Assembly: GCF_003201935.1 (NCBI RefSeq)
Contig: NZ_QJJL01000006.1
Span: forward strand, 99,197-163,196
DNA length: 64,000 nucleotides
Direction: 5' to 3'
Source of the DNA: Loktanella sp. PT4BL
GTDB lineage: Bacteria; Pseudomonadota; Alphaproteobacteria; Rhodobacterales; Rhodobacteraceae
Position numbers and translations under genes: made by a program
Shown here: positions 45,901-54,115 of the stretch, in pieces
Layout: each line of letters begins with the position of its first letter
Position numbering within the stretch: the first letter of the stretch is position 1
The notes under the pieces: generated by a model
Told to the model about the DNA's origin: nothing
Seen by the model: the letters and a program-made list of their open reading frames with translations, nothing else
The model's database searches: none

Positions 45901-47487
45901 ATGCGACAGCGGGCGATAGGTCTTGGACAGGACCGCAGAGGGCGTATCATCACCCATTGACGCGATCATTTCCTTACCGTCCTCGGCCATGGGCGCGAGC
46001 ACCTGTTCCAGCTCTTCGATGCTGTAACCGGCAGCAACCTGACGCTTGCGCAGGTCAGCCCCCTCAAAGATCGGCTTTTCCGGCACGTCACGCATGATGT
46101 CGTTCAGATCGACAACCTTCTCGACCCAGTCACCAAAGGGCTGGGCAGCGGCCAGTTTGTCCTTCAATTCCTTGTCGTGGTACAAACGCCCCTCTTGCAT
46201 ATCCACGGCGATCATCTGCCCCGGGCCAAGCGCGCCTTTTTCTACAACTGTGGCTTCATCGACAGGCACCATGCCTACTTCGGAGCCTGCCACCAGCAGA
46301 CCGTCACCGGTCACGACATAACGTAGCGGACGCAGACCGTTGCGGTCCAGACCGCCGCAAACCCAACGCCCGTCCGTCATAGCCAATGCCGCCGGACCAT
46401 CCCATGGCTCCATCACGGCGTTGCAATAACCGTACATGTCCTGCCACGCCTGCGGCATCTCAACCGCCTGCTGTGACCACGCCTCGGGCACCATCATGGT
46501 CTTTGCCATCGGTGCATTGCGGCCTGCACGCACCAGAACCTCGAAAACGGAGTCCAAGGCGGCACTATCAGACGCACCGGATGGAATGATCGGCTTGATG
46601 TCACCGGCCTTGTCGCCAAAAGCATTGGACGCCATGCGGATTTCATGGCTCTTCATCCAGTTGACGTTGCCTTTCAGCGTGTTGATCTCGCCGTTATGGG
46701 CCAACATGCGGAACGGCTGGGCCAAGGACCACTGCGGGAAGGTATTGGTGGAATAGCGCTGGTGATAGATCGCAAAGGCACTCTCGAACCGCGCATCCAT
46801 CAGGTCAGGATAGAACTCGGCCACCTGTTCGGCCAGCATCATGCCCTTGTAGATCAGCGACCGGCACGACAGCGAACAGACATACATGCCATTGATCGCA
46901 GCAGCCGTCGCCGCCTTCTCGATCCGGCGGCGAATGATGTAAAGCTCGCGCTCGAACGCCTCTTCATCCAGACCCTTTTCGTTGCGGATCAGGATCTGTT
47001 CGATCTCGGGGCGGGTCGCGTTGGCCTTGTCGCCCAGCACTTCGGTGTTCACCGGCACATGGCGCCAGCCATAGATATAGTGGCCCATGCGCAGCACTTC
47101 GGATTCCACAATCGTGCGGCAGCGTTCCTGGGCGGCAAAATCGGTGCGCGGCAGAAACACCTGTCCCACAGCAATCAGCTTGTCGTCGATTGGTTCGTGG
47201 CCGGTCCGGCGGATCTGGTCGTTAAAGAAGGGCACAGGGATCTGCACGTGAATACCCGCACCATCACCTGTCTTGCCATCCGCATCAACAGCGCCACGGT
47301 GCCAGACCGCCTTCAGCGCATTGATGCCCTTTTCCACAACATCGCGTGACGGGGTGCCATCAATCGACACCACAAGACCCACGCCACAAGAGGCATGTTC
47401 ATCGTCCGCCTTATACAGGCCATTCTCGGCCATCCACTGACGCTTGGCCTCTTCGGCGGCAACCCAAGTCTGGTCATATGTTGTCAT
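42955..47487 (-). CDS. gltB: Glutamate synthase (NADPH) large subunit
   Basis: 1510 residues from the ATG at 47487 (AGGAAACGCAG before it); a GTG at 47517 would add 10 residues. Ntn glutaminase with catalytic Cys at about 34 (DDEHASCGVGLVVSIDG) after a cleaved propeptide, then the FMN-binding barrel with the SGHNGGTGASPGTSIKYAG loop, the 3Fe-4S cysteines in CIMVRQCQSNTCPVGVCTQ, and the C-terminal GXGXG beta-helix (GANFGAGMTGG and others). It makes glutamate from glutamine and 2-oxoglutarate with GltD. Two secreted paralogs lie between gltD and gltB in the same operon. Confidence 0.98.
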   Translation of the reverse strand: MTTYDQTWVAAEEAKRQWMAENGLYKADDEHASCGVGLVVSIDGTPSRDVVEKGINALKAVWHRGAVDADGKTGDGAGIHVQIPVPFFNDQIRRTGHEPIDDKLIAVGQVFLPRTDFAAQERCRTIVESEVLRMGHYIYGWRHVPVNTEVLGDKANATRPEIEQILIRNEKGLDEEAFERELYIIRRRIEKAATAAAINGMYVCSLSCRSLIYKGMMLAEQVAEFYPDLMDARFESAFAIYHQRYSTNTFPQWSLAQPFRMLAHNGEINTLKGNVNWMKSHEIRMASNAFGDKAGDIKPIIPSGASDSAALDSVFEVLVRAGRNAPMAKTMMVPEAWSQQAVEMPQAWQDMYGYCNAVMEPWDGPAALAMTDGRWVCGGLDRNGLRPLRYVVTGDGLLVAGSEVGMVPVDEATVVEKGALGPGQMIAVDMQEGRLYHDKELKDKLAAAQPFGDWVEKVVDLNDIMRDVPEKPIFEGADLRKRQVAAGYSIEELEQVLAPMAEDGKEMIASMGDDTPSAVLSKTYRPLSHFFRQNFSQVTNPPIDSLRESRVMSLKTRFGNLKNVLDEDSSQTEILLLASPFVANAEFEQMMKQFGDSVAVIDCVFEPGAGSLNAGLQRIRAEAEDAVRSGAGHIVLTDQNQSEDLVPMPMILATSAVHSGLTSKGLRTFCSINVRSAECIDPHYFAVLIGCGATTVNAYLAQDSIADRVRRGLIEGTLTEAVARYRAAIDAGLLKIMSKMGISVLSSYRGGLNFEAVGLSRAMVAEYFPGMHSRISGIGTSGIQTKLEEVHAKGWKGGSDVLPIGGFYKARRSGEKHAWEAQTMHMLQAACNKASYALWQQFSKSMQSNPPIHLRDLLAIKPLGAPIPIEEVESITAIRKRFVTPGMSLGALSPEAHKTLNVAMNRIGAKSDSGEGGEDPAHFNPEPNGDNPSAKIKQVASGRFGVTAEYLNACEELEIKVAQGAKPGEGGQLPGMKVTDLIARLRHSTKGVTLISPPPHHDIYSIEDLAQLIYDLKQINPRCKVTVKLVSSSGVGTIAAGVAKAKADVILISGHNGGTGASPGTSIKYAGLPWEMGLTEAHQVLAMNNLRERITLRTDGGLRTGRDIVMAAMMGAEEYGIGTAALIAMGCIMVRQCQSNTCPVGVCTQDEALREKFTGNADKVVNLITFYATEVREILASIGARSLDDVIGRADLLTQVSRGSAHLDDLDLNPLLITVDGANKITYDRNKPRNPVDDTLDAQIVQDAARFLNDGEKMQLDYAVQNTLRTIGTRTSSHIVQQFGMRNALQPDHLTVKLRGSAGQSLGAFAAPGLKLEVSGDANDYVGKGLSGGTIVIRPPMVSPLVASDNTIIGNTVLYGATAGYLFAAGRAGERFAVRNSGAHVVIEGCGTNGCEYMTGGVAVILGTIGANFGAGMTGGMAYLYDPKGEAAELINMETLVTNPVTVDHWETQLKGLIERHAAETGSRKAADILQHWDLEKANFLQVCPKEMLVHLPAPLSIEDAAIPAE

Positions 47488-47541
47488 CTGCGTTTCCTTT
47501 CTAGGCGGGGCCACCACACGGGTGGGCTTGAAATTCAGGTC

Positions 47542-48204
47542 TTAAGAGATCGCGACACCACACCCGTGTTTCGGGCTGGCGCTCAGGAACCCGGGCTCGC
47601 CGGGGAAGATAAATTCAACGGGGCGATTGGACCGCTCATAAGTTCCGTCCGATGTCGTCACAGTGCCGGTTCCGGCCAGAAACATACGCCAGTCGCGGTT
47701 GATAAATTCACGGCCCTGGGCCGCCCAAACCTCGTTGCCCGCCCCGTCATAGGCGGTGATGTCATAAGTAGTCTCATCCAGTGTGACGCCATCAATCGTG
47801 ATCTGACGGCCGGTCAACGTATCGCGGCCCTCATAGCGGGTCTCGCCGATCTCGTCGGACAGGGTGCGAAAATCAAAAGTATCAAGGTCCGTCGCGATCA
47901 GTTCGCTGAAAGACGCAGGATCAATGGGCGCACTCTCCAACACTTCGCTATGCCCGCTCAGGACATGAAAACTGCTGATCCACTGCGCTTCATCATCGGT
48001 GACGCCTGTATAGGTCATGCCCTGTTCATCAAGGCTGACACGGCGCTTGTGTCCCTCGGGATCGCCCTGACAGATAAAGTGGTGGTCCACCTGACAGCTC
48101 TCGCTTTGCACGGTCACAAACGCCTCACATCCACCCGGGAGGGAGAATGTCTCTTGCGCAGCAACGGGGCTGGCCAAAAGGATCAGGGCGCATGCCAGTC
48201 TCAT
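47542..48204 (-). CDS. Secreted four-cysteine paralog B, gltD-gltB interval
   Basis: 220 residues with signal peptide MRLACALILLASPVAA. No known domain. It is a paralog of the next gene: both share a GCEAfvTVQ-like start, two early Cys (about 10-15 residues apart), a central beta-rich region, and the near-identical ending PVEFIFPGEPGFLSA before a last Cys. Four cysteines in mature protein suggest two disulfides. It overlaps the paralog gene by 4 nt and lies 54 nt before gltB, so it is likely cotranscribed. Function unknown. Confidence 0.82.
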   Translation of the reverse strand: MRLACALILLASPVAAQETFSLPGGCEAFVTVQSESCQVDHHFICQGDPEGHKRRVSLDEQGMTYTGVTDDEAQWISSFHVLSGHSEVLESAPIDPASFSELIATDLDTFDFRTLSDEIGETRYEGRDTLTGRQITIDGVTLDETTYDITAYDGAGNEVWAAQGREFINRDWRMFLAGTGTVTTSDGTYERSNRPVEFIFPGEPGFLSASPKHGCGVAIS

Positions 48205-48872
48205 GGGCGGAACCCTGATTCAATGACGTTACATTCGTACAAAGGCCGGTCCGCAAAGAACCCCGGCTCACCCGGATAGATGAACTCGACAGGTGACATA
48301 TCAATCACCTGATCGGGGGTATCGTCGGACCAGCTTTCACCGAAAAAGAAAAGCCGGTGCTCTTCGCTGACATACTGGCGGCCACTGCTTGCGTCGATGA
48401 TATTGCCGTCGCCATCAATCGTGCGGCCCTGAAACTCGGTATTAAGCAGGACCTCCCCGTCAATCTCGGTCGTCTCGCCCGTGAGCATGTCAAAACCCAC
48501 GTTGCGCTCGGTGCCCTCATCGGTTTCCAGCGTGAAATCCCATGTATCAATCTGGGTCTCGAAAAGCGTGGTCAACGATGCAGGATCCTCGGCAGGTGTG
48601 ATCAGACGCTCGTTTCCGGTGACCTTATAGGCCTCGACCCACTGGAATTCGGCGTCAACCTTTTGCACGCTGAACACACCCGCCTGCGTCAGCAGCGCAA
48701 TCCACTGATCACCCGGTTCATCGGCGGCGCATTGCCAGACATTGGTCATGACGCAACCCTTGTTCTGGACGGTCAGCACGGCTTCACACCCCTCTGGCGC
48801 GGCAAAGCTCTGCTGGGCCATGGCCGGAGCGGCCACAACCAAAGCACTGAGGATGATCATCGGTTTCATCAT
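48201..48872 (-). CDS. Secreted four-cysteine paralog A, gltD-gltB interval
   Basis: 223 residues with signal peptide MMKPMIILSALVVAAPAMA. It is the upstream member of the pair, with GCEAVLTVQNKGCVM, VWQCAAD and PVEFIYPGEPGFFADRPL at matching positions. No known domain. A 100-nt gap separates it from the gltD stop and holds four 11-bp direct repeats. The pair interrupts the usual gltB/gltD neighbourhood; both may sit in the periplasm. Confidence 0.82.
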   Translation of the reverse strand: MMKPMIILSALVVAAPAMAQQSFAAPEGCEAVLTVQNKGCVMTNVWQCAADEPGDQWIALLTQAGVFSVQKVDAEFQWVEAYKVTGNERLITPAEDPASLTTLFETQIDTWDFTLETDEGTERNVGFDMLTGETTEIDGEVLLNTEFQGRTIDGDGNIIDASSGRQYVSEEHRLFFFGESWSDDTPDQVIDMSPVEFIYPGEPGFFADRPLYECNVIESGFRP

Positions 48873-48926
48873 TTCTTTACCTTCCAGGTCAGCAGATGTG
48901 ACCTACCTAAATCGCGTGTATGTCAG

Positions 48927-48970
48927 GCTTGCGTACAGGTTGTGTACAGGTTGTGTACGCGTTCTGTACG
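48927..48970. repeat. Four 11-bp tandem repeats after gltD
   Basis: Units at 48927, 48938, 48949 and 48960 read GGCTTGCGTAC, AGGTTGTGTAC, AGGTTGTGTAC and GCGTTCTGTAC. The GTAC end is in all four and the two middle units are identical. The 11-bp period is one helical turn, so bound proteins would sit on one face. They lie 3 nt before the gltD stop codon on the minus-strand 3' side, in the gap to paralog A. Confidence 0.85.
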
Positions 48971-48972
48971 GC

Positions 48973-50400
48973 CTATTCGGCAGCAACAGTCGCCGCCTGA
49001 CCCAGATACTCCAGCATTGCGGTCGCCGCATCACGCCCGTCGCGGATAGCCCAGACAACAAGCGAAGCACCGCGCACGATGTCACCTGCGGCATAGACAC
49101 CCTCAAGGCTTGTCGCACCGGTGTTGAAGTCGGCTTTCACGGTACCCCAACGGGTCACTTCCAGCCCCTCGACACCCCAAAGCTTGGGCAGGTCCTCGGG
49201 CTCGAAGCCCAGCGCCTTGATCACGATATCCGCGCCCTCGACATAGTCCGAACCTTCGATCAATTCAGGCGCCTGGCGCCCCGTTGCATCAGGCGCGCCA
49301 AGACGCATCTTTTGCACTTTCACACCTGTGACGGGATCGCCTTCGAAACCATTGGGGGCAGCAAGCCAGACAAACTCGACACCCTCTTCCTCGGCGTTCT
49401 GCACCTCACGCTGTGAACCCGGCATGTTGGCGCGGTCACGGCGATAGAGACATTTCACGCTTGCCGCACCTTGACGGATCGCAGTGCGGACACAGTCCAT
49501 CGCGGTATCACCGCCGCCAATCACGACAACGCGCTTGCCTTCAGCGTTCAATTCACCGCTGTCGAACTCGGGCACTTCATCACCAAAGCTCTTGCGGTTG
49601 CTCGCAGTCAGATAGTCGATCGCATCAACAATGCCATCGGCACCGGAATCCGGCAAATCACGTGTTTTATAGACGCCCGTGGCGATCAGAACCGCATCAT
49701 GCTTGCCGCGAATGGCGTCAAAGGACAGATCCTCGCCCACATTACAATTCAGCACAAACTGCACGCCGCCATCCTCAAGCTGCGCCATGCGCTGCATCAC
49801 GATATCTTTCTCAAGCTTGAAGCCCGGGATACCGTAGGTCAGCAAACCGCCGCCGCGGTCATAGCGGTCGTAAACCGTGACCTGCACACCCTGACGGCGC
49901 AGCATATCCGCCGCCGCCAGACCACCCGGTCCGGCACCAATAATACCAACGCTTTCACTCCGCTCGGCATGGGGGCGGATCGGCTGAACCCAGCCTTCCT
50001 CGAATGCGGTGTCGGTGATGTATTTTTCGACCGAACCGATGGTGACAGTGCCATGGCCGGACTGTTCGATCACACAGTTACCTTCGCAAAGACGGTCCTG
50101 CGGGCAGATACGGCCACAGATCTCAGGAAACGTGTTGGTGGCCTGCGAAATCTCGTAGGCTTCCTGCAAACGCCCCTCGGCCGTCAGACGCAGCCAGTCA
50201 GGGATGTTGTTGTGCAGCGGACAATGGGTCTGGCAATAAGGCACGCCACACTGGCTGCACCGGCTTGCCTGCTCGGCGGCCTTGTCGCGTGCGTACTCGG
50301 CGTAAATCTCGCCGAAGTCTTCCTTGCGTAAGTTCGGCGGACGCTTTTCCGGCATCTCGCGCGAGACTTGTGTAAACTTCAACATCTTTTGGCCAGCCAT
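48973..50400 (-). CDS. gltD: Glutamate synthase (NADPH) small subunit
   Basis: 475 residues from the ATG at 50400, with GGGAGGG 8 nt upstream; the frame extends to 50454 without a better start. N-terminal Fe-S cysteines: CSQCGVPYCQTHCPLHNNIP and ICPQDRLCEGNCV. FAD fold VGIIGAGPGGLAAADMLRRQ; NADPH fold VVVIGGGDTAMDCVRTAIRQ; C-terminal GVYAAGDIVRGASLVVWAI. It supplies electrons from NADPH to GltB. It is the first gene of the operon gltD - paralog A - paralog B - gltB. Confidence 0.97.
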   Translation of the reverse strand: MAGQKMLKFTQVSREMPEKRPPNLRKEDFGEIYAEYARDKAAEQASRCSQCGVPYCQTHCPLHNNIPDWLRLTAEGRLQEAYEISQATNTFPEICGRICPQDRLCEGNCVIEQSGHGTVTIGSVEKYITDTAFEEGWVQPIRPHAERSESVGIIGAGPGGLAAADMLRRQGVQVTVYDRYDRGGGLLTYGIPGFKLEKDIVMQRMAQLEDGGVQFVLNCNVGEDLSFDAIRGKHDAVLIATGVYKTRDLPDSGADGIVDAIDYLTASNRKSFGDEVPEFDSGELNAEGKRVVVIGGGDTAMDCVRTAIRQGAASVKCLYRRDRANMPGSQREVQNAEEEGVEFVWLAAPNGFEGDPVTGVKVQKMRLGAPDATGRQAPELIEGSDYVEGADIVIKALGFEPEDLPKLWGVEGLEVTRWGTVKADFNTGATSLEGVYAAGDIVRGASLVVWAIRDGRDAATAMLEYLGQAATVAAE

Positions 50401-50619
50401 AAGCCACCCTCCCGTATTCCAGAGCGAGACGCCTTTTAAAACGGTCCAAACCAAATGAAAAGGCAGTACTACTGACCTATATCAAAGAAAATTTGTCGCG
50501 GCGCGCGAAAGATCGTGGTCAAAAGGTTAAAATTAGGTCCGCTTTGCGACCTATATCCCCTCTTTCCCCAAGATTCAGGCAGGTTATAGGTTGGACAAGA
50601 CGAATCAAAAGCCGGATCA

Positions 50620-51423
50620 ATGACAACACTCCACCTGCTCATCATCGCGATCGTCCAAGGGATCACCGAGTTCCTGCCCGTGTCATCATCCGGTCACCTG
50701 ATCCTGCTGCCATCACTGACAGGCATGACCGATCAGGGACAGGTCATCGATGTCGCCGCCCATGTCGGTACACTCTGCGCCGTCATGCTCTATTTCCGGT
50801 CCGACGTGAAACTGGCCCTCGGCGGCACCCTGCGCCTGCTGCGCGGCAAGATCGACACCCAAGGCGCGTTTCTTGCCCTTTGCCTGATTATCGCAACAAT
50901 CCCCGTGATCATCGCAGGCCTGATCCTAAAGGTGACCGGTCTCTCTGACGCGATGCGGGGTATCGCCGTGATCGGGTGGTCCATGATCATTTTCGGGATC
51001 GTGCTTTATTGGGCCGACCAGAAAGGCGCGGAGGAAAAGACAGCCGCCAGTTGGTCATTGAAAGACGCCCTGAAAATGGGGCTCTGGCAGGCGGTTGCAC
51101 TGATCCCCGGCACATCGCGCTCCGGCATCACCATCACCGCAGGACGTATGCTGGGCTATACGCGTACAGATGCCGCGCGCCTTGCGATGCTGATGTCGAT
51201 CCCGACAATCATTGCCTCTGGTGCCTTGCTCAGCCTCGATGTGATCGGATCAGGCAACATCGGCGCATGGCGCGATATCGGGCTGGTGGCAGTTATGTCA
51301 TTCGCGGCAGCACTGCTTGCACTGGCGCTCATGATGCGCCTTCTGAAATCCGTCAGTTTCACACCCTACGTGATCTACCGGATCGCGCTTGGCGTGGTGC
51401 TGCTCTGGATCGCCTATACCTAG
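50620..51423 (+). CDS. uppP: Undecaprenyl-diphosphatase
   Basis: 267 residues, eight membrane segments. The active-site motifs are IVQGITEFLPVSSSGHLIL (the (E/Q)xxxE region) and PGTSRSGITITAGRMLG (PGxSRSxxT). It recycles undecaprenyl diphosphate to the monophosphate for peptidoglycan and other surface polymers, and can confer bacitracin resistance when overproduced. It ends in a CTAG shared with the convergent NDUFA9-like gene. Confidence 0.96.
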   Translation: MTTLHLLIIAIVQGITEFLPVSSSGHLILLPSLTGMTDQGQVIDVAAHVGTLCAVMLYFRSDVKLALGGTLRLLRGKIDTQGAFLALCLIIATIPVIIAGLILKVTGLSDAMRGIAVIGWSMIIFGIVLYWADQKGAEEKTAASWSLKDALKMGLWQAVALIPGTSRSGITITAGRMLGYTRTDAARLAMLMSIPTIIASGALLSLDVIGSGNIGAWRDIGLVAVMSFAAALLALALMMRLLKSVSFTPYVIYRIALGVVLLWIAYT

Positions 51424-52400
51424 ACTTTCAGGTTCTTCGCGGATTCCTTGATCGCGTCATACTGCCCCGACGGACGGAACCGCCACAGGTAATCAGGCAA
51501 CACGGCTTCCATCGCGGTCGGCTGCAAACCGAGAGCGGCAAACCCTTTGGCATCCCCGGACACGATATTATCGACACCGAGGTTGATCACCTGATCCTTT
51601 GTCACAGGCCCCTTGATCAGACCCAGCGACACAGCACGCACAATGCCAAAAACAGTTGCCATGATCCGCGCCATCCAGAACGGAGTATTCACAATCAAAC
51701 GGCGGCGGCGGATGATACGCAGCATCAGTTGCATCAGCTCGCGGAAGCTATGCACATCAGGCCCGCCCAGCTCATAAACACCGCCTTCCGCCTGCCCTAG
51801 AACGCCTTTGACTGCTGCGGCTGCCACATCATCCACATAGACGGGCTGGAACTTGGTTTCGGCTCCGATCACAGGCAACACAGGCCCCAGACGGGACATA
51901 CCGGCAAAGCGGTTAAAAAACTGGTCCTCGGCACCGAATACGATTGATGGACGCAGGATCATCGCCTGCGGCATATGCGCGAGCACAGCCGCTTCGCCTG
52001 CAGCTTTGGTCTTGGAATATTCGCTTGCTGCCTCGGCGTTCGCGCCAATCGCAGAGATATGCACCATCCGCGCCACACCATGTGCCGCAGCGATGCGGGC
52101 GATGCGCCCGGCACCTTCGGCCTGCACGGCCGTGAACGTGTTCTTGCCAACCTCGTCCAGCACACCCACGCAGTTGACCACAGCATCGGCACCCTCGGTC
52201 ACGGCCGCAACACTGGCATCATCGCGGATATTGCAAAAAACCGGTTCAACCTGACCCACCACACCGTAAGGGCGGACAAACATCGCCTCGTTGACGTTGC
52301 GCACCGCGACGCGCACACGCCATCCCTCTTTCGCCATGCGCCGCGCGATATAGCGTCCGACAAAGCCGGAACCGCCGAAGATAGTGACAAGCTGTGACAT
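51420..52400 (-). CDS. NAD-dependent epimerase-like complex I NDUFA9-subunit-family protein
   Basis: 326 residues from the ATG at 52400. Extended SDR fold: VTIFGGSGFVGRYIARRMAK (GGSGFVG, residues 8-15), ADAVVNCVGVLDEVGKNTFT, MVHISAIGANAEAASEYSKT and ILRPSIVFGAEDQFFNRFAG. It resembles the NDUFA9 accessory subunit of complex I found in alphaproteobacteria and mitochondria. The longer upstream frame to about 52649 runs antisense through tRNA-Leu and is not used. Confidence 0.93.
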   Translation of the reverse strand: MSQLVTIFGGSGFVGRYIARRMAKEGWRVRVAVRNVNEAMFVRPYGVVGQVEPVFCNIRDDASVAAVTEGADAVVNCVGVLDEVGKNTFTAVQAEGAGRIARIAAAHGVARMVHISAIGANAEAASEYSKTKAAGEAAVLAHMPQAMILRPSIVFGAEDQFFNRFAGMSRLGPVLPVIGAETKFQPVYVDDVAAAAVKGVLGQAEGGVYELGGPDVHSFRELMQLMLRIIRRRRLIVNTPFWMARIMATVFGIVRAVSLGLIKGPVTKDQVINLGVDNIVSGDAKGFAALGLQPTAMEAVLPDYLWRFRPSGQYDAIKESAKNLKV

Positions 52401-52558
52401 CCCTGGGCCTTTAGATAAGTAGCTGGTGTCGGGTTTACCCCCCGCCCCCCCTGTAAGACAAGGCGCAATCTGGGAGGATTTATTTGTTCCCCGGATATTT
52501 GTGGTCGAATCGCGTTGACAGCCCCTTAAACCGCGCGTAAATCCGCGCCACGTGACCT

Positions 52559-52645
52559 GCCCAGGTGGCGGAATTGGTAGACGCGCCAGCTTCAGGTGCT
52601 GGTGTCTGTATGGACGTGGAGGTTCGAGTCCTCTCCTGGGCACCA
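52559..52645 (+). tRNA. tRNA-Leu(CAG)
   Basis: Acceptor arms GCCCAGG (52559-52565) and CCTGGGC (52635-52641), discriminator A, CCA encoded at 52643-52645. The anticodon stem CCAGC/GCTGG encloses TTCAGGT, so the anticodon is CAG (52593-52595), reading CUG codons. The long variable arm (TGTCTGTATGGACG) is typical for Leu. T-loop GGTTCGAGTCC is normal. The gene's 3' end is the likely attachment site of the element that follows, whose integrase gene begins 166 nt downstream. Confidence 0.97.
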
Positions 52646-52701
52646 CCAAATCCCCGATATCTCTAAGAAAAGTAAAGAAAACCTAGGGTTTTAGGTTTTT
52701 T

Positions 52702-52737
52702 GGGACCATTTTCGGGACCGCTTTTGGGACCACTTTC
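52702..52737. repeat. Three 12-bp direct repeats between tRNA-Leu and the integrase gene
   Basis: GGGACCATTTTC, GGGACCGCTTTT and GGGACCACTTTC follow each other without gaps (52702, 52714, 52726; consensus GGGACCRYTTTY). Repeats of this kind beside an attachment site are usually arm-type integrase binding sites. Upstream of them CCTAGGGTTTTAGG lies at 52682-52695. Confidence 0.85.
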
Positions 52738-52798
52738 GTCAGTTTTGGACTGTAGATTGTCAGGTCTGGCGGGCCGTTTTCGGTTGCCTCTGGTCATG

Positions 52799-52807
52799 CT
52801 GTGACAG
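52799..52807. promoter_or_regulatory. CTGTNACAG palindrome before integrase 1
   Basis: CTGTGACAG, ending 3 nt before the integrase ATG (52811). The same 9-mer palindrome occurs four times in the 59.0-59.1 kb non-coding gap and once within this integrase gene (53786-53794). Confidence 0.5.
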
Positions 52808-52810
52808 ACG

Positions 52811-54115
52811 TTGCTCAGCATGGACCAGACAATGCCCCTCAAGCTCCCCCGCTATATGTTCCGCCGCGCCAACGGTTCTTTCCGCTATAAACGGAATGTC
52901 CCCAAAGACCTGCGAAAGGTGATTCCGAAGGCCACTGTGTACCGGCAGTTGGGGAATACCTACCACGATGCACTTAGGGCTTTGCCTAAGGTCCACGCTG
53001 AGATCGAGGCCCTATTTGATTTAGAGCGGCGCACCACAGATGAGCAGCGGGCAACAGCTCTTGTCCGGGAACGGCTGGGCGAACGGTACCAAGCCATGTT
53101 CATAGATGGAGCCGTTGATCCTGAGTGGCCTGAGTACGACGACTTCCAAGAACTGGCTGAGGATGTGGAGCACGCTGTGCCAAAGGGTGTGGTGAGGCAA
53201 CTCAAGGCCGCTTCTGCAGAGGCCGCCCCCATGTCGCTCTCTCGGGTTTTAGAGGAATACTACACCTACAAGGCGGAAGAGAGTGACAACGGTCTGCGTA
53301 CTCGGATGGATCGTATCCGCAAAGACCTGATCCTTTGCCTTGGCAAGAACCGCTTTGAGTGGACCGAGCTGAAGGATCTTACACGAGCAGATGCCAATGC
53401 CTACCGTGACCTCCTACTGGCCCGCATGGCACCCAACTCTGTGCAGCGGAACCTTGGGGTAGTCAAAGCAGCCATCAATCACGTCTTGCTGGAGCATGAC
53501 CTGGACCTCCGCAATGTCTTCCAAGCCATCAAGATTAAGGGAGCGGGAAGCAGCAACACTGATCGACTTCCCATCACGGATGAGCAACTGGCTCTCATGG
53601 TGCCCGCCTTTGCCAGCAGCGAGGTTGCCAGCAGTCTTTTGCTCTTACTGACAGACACCGGGGCTCGCTTGGCAGAGATCAGTGGTCTTGAGGCCAAGGA
53701 CGTAGACCTCGAGAACGCCATCCTGCATATCCGCCCCAATGACCGCCGAGGCCTCAAGACCAAGACCTCTACCCGCAGCATCCCTCTGTCACAGAGAGCC
53801 ACAGAGTGCCTCAGACAGCATCAGGTTGGGCTCTCGGATACCGACCCCATCTTTCCCGCCTATGCTCAACCCCGTGGCAATGACAAAGCCTCCGCTATGC
53901 TGATGAAGCGGCTCCGTACCGTCATCACAGACAAGAAAATCACCATGCACTCCCTCCGGCACCGGATGAAGGACAAGCTGCGCAACACCGGCTGTCCTGA
54001 GAACCTGTCGATGGAGATACTTGGGCACTCCCAGGGCAATGTCGCCGCTAACTATGGGTCAGGCTATGCCATCGAAGTCATGCGGGAGGCGTTGGTGAAG
54101 GTCTGGGCCGAGTGA
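52811..54115 (+). CDS. int: Tyrosine recombinase/integrase, copy 1
   Basis: 434 residues. The N-terminal arm-binding segment (PRYMFRRANGSFRYKRNVPK) is of the DUF6538/phage integrase type. The core-binding domain spans about 135-235. The catalytic domain has Arg286 in TDTGARLAEI, the Lys/beta-hairpin region KTKTSTRSIPL, H380-x-x-R383 in MHSLRHRMKD, GHSQG (about 402) and a Tyr at about 415 or 419 (NYGSGY). It should integrate and excise the element at the tRNA-Leu gene 166 nt upstream. Palindromic and tandem repeats precede it. Confidence 0.95.
   Translation: MLSMDQTMPLKLPRYMFRRANGSFRYKRNVPKDLRKVIPKATVYRQLGNTYHDALRALPKVHAEIEALFDLERRTTDEQRATALVRERLGERYQAMFIDGAVDPEWPEYDDFQELAEDVEHAVPKGVVRQLKAASAEAAPMSLSRVLEEYYTYKAEESDNGLRTRMDRIRKDLILCLGKNRFEWTELKDLTRADANAYRDLLLARMAPNSVQRNLGVVKAAINHVLLEHDLDLRNVFQAIKIKGAGSSNTDRLPITDEQLALMVPAFASSEVASSLLLLLTDTGARLAEISGLEAKDVDLENAILHIRPNDRRGLKTKTSTRSIPLSQRATECLRQHQVGLSDTDPIFPAYAQPRGNDKASAMLMKRLRTVITDKKITMHSLRHRMKDKLRNTGCPENLSMEILGHSQGNVAANYGSGYAIEVMREALVKVWAE

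Noticed and set aside
52401..52649. N-terminal extension of the NDUFA9-like gene
   Set aside because: It reads the antisense of tRNA-Leu, a common false extension; the ATG at 52400 directly precedes the GGSGFVG nucleotide-binding start.
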